Below, piece after piece: positions 32,055-37,967 of a stretch of DNA of 64,000 bases. Each line of letters opens with the position of its first letter. Positions within the stretch are counted from its first letter, which is position 1. The notes under the pieces were generated by a model, which saw only the letters and a list, made by a program, of their open reading frames with translations, did no database searches and was not told the DNA's origin. The DNA comes from Halioglobus japonicus (GTDB lineage: Bacteria; Pseudomonadota; Gammaproteobacteria; Pseudomonadales; Halieaceae). Where the stretch lies: contig NZ_CP019450.1 in NCBI RefSeq assembly GCF_001983995.1, positions 2,542,001 to 2,606,000 of the forward strand, in the 5' to 3' direction. A program made the position numbers and the translations under genes.

Positions 32055-32367
32055 GCTATCGCCCCTGTTTGCCATCTTGTTTTTTTTGAAAATTCTGACT
32101 TACCAGCGCTTGGTTGTCTAGTAACTGCTAGATCTACTTTCACTTCGCTGACCCTCTCAGGCTACCTGATCACGCGACAGAAATGAGCTGGCATCCGGTT
32201 CAAAAATACGAACCATAATAAATTTCTCTGCATTATGATCATTACACACGAATTTAAGAAGCACTGGGCGCTATTTTTTGAGCGGTGAGGATGTTTGTCT
32301 GGTGCACAATTCACGTCCGCTTTGTGGACGAAAGCGGACATTGACATGATACTCCCATTCTTGTTTG
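32055..32367. other. Gap between surface protein and transposase genes
   Basis: These 313 bases show no supported gene. They are AT-rich at 32160-32270 and contain the 9-bp inverted repeat at 32314-32338. They would hold the promoter of the surface-protein gene on the minus strand, which I could not place. Confidence 0.5.
32314..32338. repeat. Inverted repeat version of the GCGGAC motif
   Basis: GTCCGCTTT and AAAGCGGAC enclose seven bases. It shares the AAAGCGGAC core with the repeats at 29892, 30360 and 30734. Confidence 0.5.
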
Positions 32368-34173
32368 TCATGGCAATAAAATCTTGCGCAGATCAACCGG
32401 CCCATCAGCCAATCCAATTTTCATCGCTGGTGTTTCCCTCTTCTTATTATTGTTGATCGGGGAGTAGTTGAAGTAGGTTCGCAGAATTTCCAGCAACTGT
32501 ACTGGTCGATAGGGATTATATGGAGACTTCCCATACCACTTTCTACCTGCACCTGCTGGGGATGAAATTGGTCGTTCCAGCATTGATGATCGTCTTCTTG
32601 CAAACTGCATGAAGTTGTCCACCTTGAGCATCGAACAATGCGCGGCGACTCTAGCTTTCTCGTGTATGTCTTCATCCTCCATTGACGTCATGTGAGAAAA
32701 CCTTTTCTGCACCTCTCCCCGGGTAGGCACTGGATAAAGCGCCCATCGATCCTTCCACTTTCCTTCTCCTCGAAGGTGGGCGTTCATCGTCTGTTCCACA
32801 AGATACCAAGTGGCCTCGAGCTCAGTTACTCGGCCAAGCTGCCTCTGAGCTGATCTTATTGCACGACGGCCAATTCGTGTCGCTTCTTCCCTCTCATCTC
32901 TAGTGGCGCCATCTTTAATTGCCACATAGAAGAGATCACTGTCCCCATTTCGTACCATATCGCCAAAGGAAGACATGTAGGCGGCTCGTATCCCAGACTC
33001 CTGTTCAGTAAAGAAGTGGACCTTTTCAGACTCACTCAGCAGAGAGCGAATGATCTGAAAGTGTGCGTACAGGACATAGTCTTCCCTGAACTGCATGCCT
33101 TTGCGGGGCAGCATGCTCTCAAGTGACAACTGATCACTTGGGAGTTCGACATCGTCCCTCTGATCAGCATCTTCATATCTTGCCCGTAACCTTTGCAGGG
33201 CGTCCGGAGAATATGCCTCAAGAGGTGACCGAGCGTTTGTATCATGTGATTGATAGTCATCATCCAGCCAATATTGAGAATATCTACGCAATGCCATTGT
33301 GTAGTCTTGATCACCCCGCTTCCATGACTCGATATGAATAAAGTCTCGATCAGCGCGGGGGTCATAGGATAGATGGATTGGGAAGACGTAACCGCTACTA
33401 CAGTCGGCACTAATCGTTGAACGAAATGCTATGTTACGTTTGTCTTTTCGCTTGTCCCAGTTGATCAAATAGGCTTGTCGATCAGTACAAAGAAATAGTT
33501 CCTCATGGCGACCAGATCGTTGCTTGAAATTGGCTTCCCGTTCTCTGTTAAAGCGAAGGCAGGCTTTGTACGCCCGCTCCATATTGTGATAAATGACGGG
33601 AGGGGATAATTCTGTAGTCTCTTGAATGCGATTAATCTCAAGACCATTCAATAGGTGGAGAATTGATTCCACATATTTGTGGGATTTCCGCCCATGAGTT
33701 GCAGGGTAGCGGGCTCGCTGCACAACGAAAGTTTTGCCACAGCCTTTGCACTTCCATCGCTGAGAGCCTGTTTCTGTACGGCCCCGCTTTACATACGCAC
33801 CAGTGCTGCCATTCAAGCCGACCTTAGAGATATTGTTGCTGCACTCAATATTTGGGCAGTAGTGATTGTCAGGCGACCATGATAGTGAATGTATAGTTTC
33901 GACAATTGCCTGATTGTTTTTTAGGGGAATAGATTCATTGCAGGATTTGCAGATAATGACCCTTGCCGACTTTGCTGAACCCGCTCCGGTTAGCTCGAAA
34001 TTCTCACGAACCGGGCGTTTGCTCCCACTTACGCGATAGTTAGGATCAGATCTTGAGTTTTCTGCTGGTACACCAAAGTTCTTGCACCTGGGATTCTTGC
34101 AGGAGTTTACCTGTATGCCATCGTATTCAGGCGGGATTCTGTCCCTTTTCTGATCAGATTTGTGATCGGGCAT
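32368..34173 (-). CDS. Large IS1-like transposase with two zinc ribbons
   Basis: The 601-residue protein has two Cys-pair modules: Cys25/Cys30 with Cys75/Cys78, and Cys106/Cys111 with Cys142/Cys145, the last in the InsA-like sequence GSQRWKCKGCGKTFVV. An HTH-like helix set follows (about 166-205), then a DDE-type core starting at Asp231 in LFLCTDRQAYLI. A second acidic site may be VHFFTEQESGIRAAYMSSF, where Glu stands in place of the usual Asp. The C-terminal third has no named domain. As the only transposase candidate between matched inverted ends it is taken as the element's transposase. ATG 34173 is chosen over GTG 34185, since AGGAG ends right at that GTG. Confidence 0.75.
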   Translation of the reverse strand: MPDHKSDQKRDRIPPEYDGIQVNSCKNPRCKNFGVPAENSRSDPNYRVSGSKRPVRENFELTGAGSAKSARVIICKSCNESIPLKNNQAIVETIHSLSWSPDNHYCPNIECSNNISKVGLNGSTGAYVKRGRTETGSQRWKCKGCGKTFVVQRARYPATHGRKSHKYVESILHLLNGLEINRIQETTELSPPVIYHNMERAYKACLRFNREREANFKQRSGRHEELFLCTDRQAYLINWDKRKDKRNIAFRSTISADCSSGYVFPIHLSYDPRADRDFIHIESWKRGDQDYTMALRRYSQYWLDDDYQSHDTNARSPLEAYSPDALQRLRARYEDADQRDDVELPSDQLSLESMLPRKGMQFREDYVLYAHFQIIRSLLSESEKVHFFTEQESGIRAAYMSSFGDMVRNGDSDLFYVAIKDGATRDEREEATRIGRRAIRSAQRQLGRVTELEATWYLVEQTMNAHLRGEGKWKDRWALYPVPTRGEVQKRFSHMTSMEDEDIHEKARVAAHCSMLKVDNFMQFARRRSSMLERPISSPAGAGRKWYGKSPYNPYRPVQLLEILRTYFNYSPINNNKKRETPAMKIGLADGPVDLRKILLP

Positions 34174-34177
34174 TAAA

Positions 34178-34220
34178 AAACTCACTCCTGATAGGATTGC
34201 TTCCCTATAGGAGTGAGTTT
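34178..34220 (-). promoter_or_regulatory. 12-bp hairpin that traps the transposase ribosome-binding site
   Basis: AAACTCACTCCT (34178-34189) and AGGAGTGAGTTT (34209-34220) are exact complements with a 19-base loop. On the minus-strand mRNA the AGGAG used by the transposase is inside the second arm. Any transcript entering from outside the element would contain both arms and block translation. Confidence 0.6.
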
Positions 34221-34237
34221 AGGTACACATTTCTGTT

Positions 34238-34262
34238 ATATCCAGAAACATTTAATGCCTAG
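34238..34262 (-). repeat. Right terminal inverted repeat
   Basis: The reverse complement of this stretch matches the left end at 23 of 25 positions (differences at positions 14 and 16 from the end). Confidence 0.85.
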
Positions 34263-34284
34263 GGGCATTGCCCGGGTTTTTTTT
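34263..34284 (+). terminator. Right target duplication and distal half of the split icd terminator
   Basis: 34263-34271 repeats GGGCATTGC. It continues as CCGGG and an eight-T run. Joined to AAACCC at 29740-29745, it rebuilds a 10-bp stem with an ATT loop and a T tract, the presumed native icd terminator. Confidence 0.75.
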
Positions 34285-34382
34285 GCCCGGGGTGGCGTTA
34301 TTTCGCAGAATATACATTCGGTTGCCATCTTAAGTCATTGAAATTAGGAAGCTAAATAGTTCTTTCACAATTACACTGGCAG

Positions 34383-34398
34383 TGGAGTAAATATTTCA
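34383..34398 (+). promoter_or_regulatory. Candidate operator 1 (TGGAG-N6-TTTCA)
   Basis: TGGAG-TAAATA-TTTCA has the same 16-base spacing as the better site at 34414 and lies 46 bases before the regulator gene. One half site deviates at two bases. Confidence 0.3.
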
Positions 34399-34413
34399 CG
34401 CCAGCTCTTTACA

Positions 34414-34429
34414 TGAAATAAAACTTTCA
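34414..34429 (+). promoter_or_regulatory. Candidate RpiR operator 2 (TGAAA-N6-TTTCA)
   Basis: TGAAA-TAAAAC-TTTCA is a perfect dyad 15 bases before the start of the RpiR-type regulator gene. Regulators of this family often bind TGAAA/TTTCA-type half sites, so autoregulation of the operon is plausible. Confidence 0.45.
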
Positions 34430-34443
34430 AATAGGATTAACCC

Positions 34444-35343
34444 ATGAAAAATAACGACGCAAAATCAAGCGCTATAGGGAGTGCGGGCACATCGGCTCGG
34501 GACAAGCTGCTAGCGTCTGCAGCCACGCTCTCGCGGCAGCAGCAGGTCATTGCTGATTTTTTGCTCAACCACTTGCAGGAAATTCCTTTTCTTTCGGTCA
34601 TGGAGGTCGCGGAGCGCACCGGTACCTCCGAGGCGACCGTCGTCAGATTAAGCCAGCGCATCGGATACGACGGCTACGCCCAGCTGAAAATGGCCCTGGT
34701 GGAGATGTTGCGCGATGACATCAGTGACGGCGCAGCACCTTCGCGAGGCCACGCTGATCTCGACCTGGGCAAGGATGTTCTGGCGGCGATGTCGAGGCTG
34801 GAAATCCAGAACATCGAGCGGACACTCCAGCGCATCGATCGCCGCGACTTTGACGCGGCAGCTGCGATCCTCGCCGATGCCGATCACGTCTTCACATTCG
34901 GGCTGGGCATCTCGGCGCATCTGGCGGGGCTTGCGTCCTATTTATTTACGGAGCACGGCGTGCGCAGCACCGCACTGGACGCCCGCTTCACATCACCGCG
35001 TGAGCAGCTGGTGGTATTGCGCCCTGGGGATGTGGTGCTGGGTATGTCTTTCCCTCCGTATTCCCAGGAAACCATCGAGGTATTGCAGGAGGCGAGGGCG
35101 CGTGAGCTGCAAACCGTCGTGATCACGGATCGCGCCACTGCACCTGCGGCGGCATTTGCCAGCGCGCCCTTATTAGTGGCTTGTGATGGCATGACCTTTA
35201 CCAATACCACCGCTTCCGTCGATGTCGTGCTCAATGCCCTGGCGGTCAAAGTCGCGTCCGCGCAACAGGACCAGAGCATGGAGGTGATCGGCCGCATTAA
35301 CGAGATCCTCGCTGAAGAGGGTAATCGGGGGAGCCGTGACTGA
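34444..35343 (+). CDS. MurR/RpiR-family transcriptional regulator
   Basis: The 299-residue protein has the RpiR layout. An N-terminal HTH_6 domain (residues about 10-85, with LSRQQQVIADFLLNHLQEIPFLSVMEVA then TGTSEATVVRLSQRIGYDGY) is followed by a SIS domain (about 130-260, with ADHVFTFGLGISAHLAGLASYL). SIS domains normally bind phosphosugars, which is unexpected above genes for peptide use. It is the first gene of a tightly packed five-gene unit and overlaps the transporter gene by 8 bases, so it is probably the local regulator. Confidence 0.88.
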   Translation: MKNNDAKSSAIGSAGTSARDKLLASAATLSRQQQVIADFLLNHLQEIPFLSVMEVAERTGTSEATVVRLSQRIGYDGYAQLKMALVEMLRDDISDGAAPSRGHADLDLGKDVLAAMSRLEIQNIERTLQRIDRRDFDAAAAILADADHVFTFGLGISAHLAGLASYLFTEHGVRSTALDARFTSPREQLVVLRPGDVVLGMSFPPYSQETIEVLQEARARELQTVVITDRATAPAAAFASAPLLVACDGMTFTNTTASVDVVLNALAVKVASAQQDQSMEVIGRINEILAEEGNRGSRD

Positions 35344-36784
35344 TCAGCCTGTGACTACCTTGCCCACCCGAATGCCAGACACCTATCTGGTGATCGGCGC
35401 CGTCGCGCTGCTGGTGTTCGTACTATCACTGTTAATCGATCCCGGGGTGTTCGATGTTCGCGAAGTCGCCGTCGGCGACAGCACCCGCGAGGTTATTGAC
35501 CCCGACAGTTTCCGCCGTGTGCCCGAGGCGGGCGGGGCGAGTCTATTCAGCACCGATGATCGACCGGGCCTGTTCAACGCACTATACGAAGGGCTGGTTT
35601 CAGGCAGTCGTATGGGCGGCGCCGTGGGTATCATGGCGTTTATTCTCATCACCGGCGGAAGTTTTGGTGTGGTGATGGCTTCAGGTGCAATCCACCGCGG
35701 TTTGGGGCGAATCATCGCCGGTCAACGACTGACTGGCGGGGCATTCATCGCCGTCCTGTTCGTGATTTTTTCCCTGAGTGGCGCTGTCTTCGGTATGGGT
35801 GAGGAAGTAATTCCCTTCGTGCTGATGTTGCTGCCTGTAATGCTGAGCATGGGCTACGACCGGGTATCCGTCGTGCTGGTGACCTACGCGGCGACCCAGA
35901 TCGGTTTCGCGACATCCTGGATGAACCCGTTTAGCGTGGCGATCGCCCAGGGCATTGCCGATGTGCCGCTGTTGAGTGGTATGCCGCTGCGCATGGGTAT
36001 CTGGTGTCTGTTCACCGGGCTGGGGCTGGCGTTTTGCCTGCGCTATGCCGGTGCTCATCGCGGGGCGCCGCAGGCCGCTGGTGCAGATGAGCAGACCGCG
36101 CCAACACTCTCCCTGGGCGATCGCCTGGTACTGCTGGCGCTACTCGGGACCGTGGTGTGGGTCAGTTGGGGGGTTATCGCCCAGGGCTACTACCTGCCGG
36201 AAATTGCGACCCAGTTCGCCATATTAGGTGTTGCCAGTGGGGTTATTGCGGTGGTGTTCAGGCTCGATGGCATGACGGCCAATAGCGCGATGGCAGCGTT
36301 TCGTAAAGGTGCTGCAGATTTGCTGCCGGCCGCCCTGGTTGTCGGCTTTGCCCGCGGTATTGTCTATCTCATGGGGGGCGATGATCCTGCGACTCCCAGT
36401 ATTCTCAACACCCTGCTGCACGCTGGCAGCGTTGCGCTGGCAGGGCTGCCCGACTGGCTCGCAGCCTGGTTCATGCTGCTCGGTCAGAGTGTGTTCAACT
36501 TTTTCGTGACCTCCGGCTCCGGCCAGGCGGCGCTGACCATGCCGTTAATGGCGCCTATGGCGGACTTGCTCGGTATTGAGCGCCAGGTGGCCGTGCTGGC
36601 TTTCCAGCTTGGCGATGGTCTGACCAATATGCTGGTGCCTACTTCTGCGGCACTCATGGGCTGCCTCGGTGCCGCCAAACTCGACTGGCTCGACTGGGTC
36701 CGCGCGGTTGCGCGACTCTACGGATGGCTGCTGTTACCCGCCAGCGTCAGTGTCATCGGCGCCGTGCTCTTCGGATATCAATAG
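35336..36784 (+). CDS. YfcC-family permease (basic amino acid or dipeptide type)
   Basis: The 482-residue protein is a polytopic inner-membrane transporter of the YfcC/ArcD-DcuC type. It has about 11-12 membrane segments; conserved pieces are GGSFGVVMASGAIHRGLG, FSLSGAVFGMGEEVIPFVLML and FATSWMNPFSVAIAQGIA, plus the second-half repeat FVTSGSGQAALTMPLMAPM. Members are predicted to move arginine-like or dicarboxylate substrates. Here it could bring in arginine, aspartate or beta-Asp-Arg dipeptide made by the neighbouring enzymes; that is inference from context. GTG 35336 overlaps the regulator stop by 8 bases. Confidence 0.8.
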   Translation: MTDQPVTTLPTRMPDTYLVIGAVALLVFVLSLLIDPGVFDVREVAVGDSTREVIDPDSFRRVPEAGGASLFSTDDRPGLFNALYEGLVSGSRMGGAVGIMAFILITGGSFGVVMASGAIHRGLGRIIAGQRLTGGAFIAVLFVIFSLSGAVFGMGEEVIPFVLMLLPVMLSMGYDRVSVVLVTYAATQIGFATSWMNPFSVAIAQGIADVPLLSGMPLRMGIWCLFTGLGLAFCLRYAGAHRGAPQAAGADEQTAPTLSLGDRLVLLALLGTVVWVSWGVIAQGYYLPEIATQFAILGVASGVIAVVFRLDGMTANSAMAAFRKGAADLLPAALVVGFARGIVYLMGGDDPATPSILNTLLHAGSVALAGLPDWLAAWFMLLGQSVFNFFVTSGSGQAALTMPLMAPMADLLGIERQVAVLAFQLGDGLTNMLVPTSAALMGCLGAAKLDWLDWVRAVARLYGWLLLPASVSVIGAVLFGYQ

Positions 36785-36792
36785 GAATTTTC

Positions 36793-37935
36793 ATGCTCAC
36801 GCTGATTCGCGATGCAGAACTTTACACTCCCGAAGCCCTTGGGCGGCGGGACATCCTTATCGCACGCGAGCGTATTGTCGAAATCGCCGAACGTATCGAG
36901 CTGTCAGGTTCTCCAGTGGACGTGATTGATGCGGGCGGTCGGACGGTATGGCCTGGTTTTGTAGATGCCCTGACGCACCCCGCCGGTGGCGGAGGTGAAG
37001 GAGGCTACGGGAATCGGACCAGGGAAATCGACGCCGAGAGTTTTATCGCCGCCGGTATTACCACGCCTATCGGTGCCCTGGGCACCGATGCGGTGACGCG
37101 CTCGCTCGACGTACTTTTTGGCAAGGTCATGGAGCTGCGCGCCAAGGGGCTGGCGGCGTTCATGTACAGTGGTTCTTACCGCTTGCCCGCAGTGACACTG
37201 ACCGGTGATGTGGTTCGAGATCTGGTACTGATTGAACCTGTGATTGGTGTAGGCGAGGTGGCCATCGCCGATCATCGAGGTTCACAACCGTCTGCTGCGG
37301 AACTGCGCCGACTGGCGGCGGATACCCGCCTCGGTGGCACCATCAGCGGCAAGGGTGGCACGGTTATGTTGCACCTGGGCGACGGCCCGGGGCGACTGCA
37401 GGTGATGCGAGCCGCGCTGGAGAACAGTGATCTCGCTGCCCACAGTTTTTATCCTACACATTGCAACCGCAGCCAGGCGTTACTCGAGGAGAGTTTTCGC
37501 CACGCGGTTGCAGGTGGTTGGATCGACCTGACTGCATCAACCATTCCCGAGTTTATTGAGGCCGGCGAGGTGTCTGTCCTGGAGACGCTGTCGCAGGCGT
37601 TGGAGCAGGGCGTACCGCTAGACCGGCTGACGGTGTCATCGGACGCAGGGGGTTCACTGCCGCACTACGAAGGCGACCAGCTGCTTGGCTCAAAGGCGGC
37701 GTCGCCCGGGGTATTGCTGGAGCTGGCGCTACAGACCTTTAACGACTGTCAGTCACTTTTTTCTGCACTCCTGCCTGCGTTGACCGCAAACCCTGCCGCT
37801 GCGCTGGGGCTGACTGATCGCGGTGCGCTCGTCGCCGGCGGCTTCGCCGATTTATTGCTGCTCGACACATCCGGCCGCTCCCTGGCTGGCGTGATGGCTA
37901 ATGGCCGTTGGCTGCAGACACCTGATTCTTTTTAA
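36793..37935 (+). CDS. Isoaspartyl dipeptidase (IadA) homologue with altered metal site
   Basis: The 380-residue amidohydrolase matches beta-aspartyl (isoaspartyl) dipeptidase by THPAGGGGEGGYGNRTREID, TVMLHLGDGPGRLQV, SFYPTHCNRS and TVSSDAGGS. Compared from memory with E. coli IadA, His194 and His223 and catalytic Asp284 are kept, and Glu69 of the GGGGE loop is kept. The first HxH is Leu60-Thr-His62 and the carboxylated bridging Lys is replaced by Glu155. The metal centre is therefore likely mononuclear or otherwise rearranged. The expected job is splitting beta-Asp-Arg, the product of the cyanophycinase downstream. A dedicated cyanophycin dipeptidase related to IadA (CphZ) has been described and may be the right subfamily. 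ATG 36793 follows AGGAA. Confidence 0.8.
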   Translation: MLTLIRDAELYTPEALGRRDILIARERIVEIAERIELSGSPVDVIDAGGRTVWPGFVDALTHPAGGGGEGGYGNRTREIDAESFIAAGITTPIGALGTDAVTRSLDVLFGKVMELRAKGLAAFMYSGSYRLPAVTLTGDVVRDLVLIEPVIGVGEVAIADHRGSQPSAAELRRLAADTRLGGTISGKGGTVMLHLGDGPGRLQVMRAALENSDLAAHSFYPTHCNRSQALLEESFRHAVAGGWIDLTASTIPEFIEAGEVSVLETLSQALEQGVPLDRLTVSSDAGGSLPHYEGDQLLGSKAASPGVLLELALQTFNDCQSLFSALLPALTANPAAALGLTDRGALVAGGFADLLLLDTSGRSLAGVMANGRWLQTPDSF

Positions 37936-37967
37936 AAAACACCACACTTCTCTGAGGATACACATTC

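Larger units (their letters stand above)
29755..34262. mobile_element. 4508-bp transposon with IS1-like transposase and membrane/surface cargo
   Basis: The element has 25-bp inverted ends with 2 mismatches, begins CTAGGCATTAAAT and ends with its complement, and is bounded by the same 9 bases on both sides (29746-29754 and 34263-34271). Removing it and one duplicate rejoins AAACCCGGGC-ATT-GCCCGGGTTTTTTTT, a perfect rho-independent terminator after icd. Inside are a bidirectional terminator, two small membrane-protein genes, an exported protein of about 360 residues, and a transposase of about 600 residues, all on the minus strand. The block is AT-richer than its surroundings. A 9-bp duplication and InsA-like zinc ribbons suggest a distant IS1 relation, but the size and end sequence do not match the usual IS1, and the exact family is not recognised. 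Confidence 0.85.
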
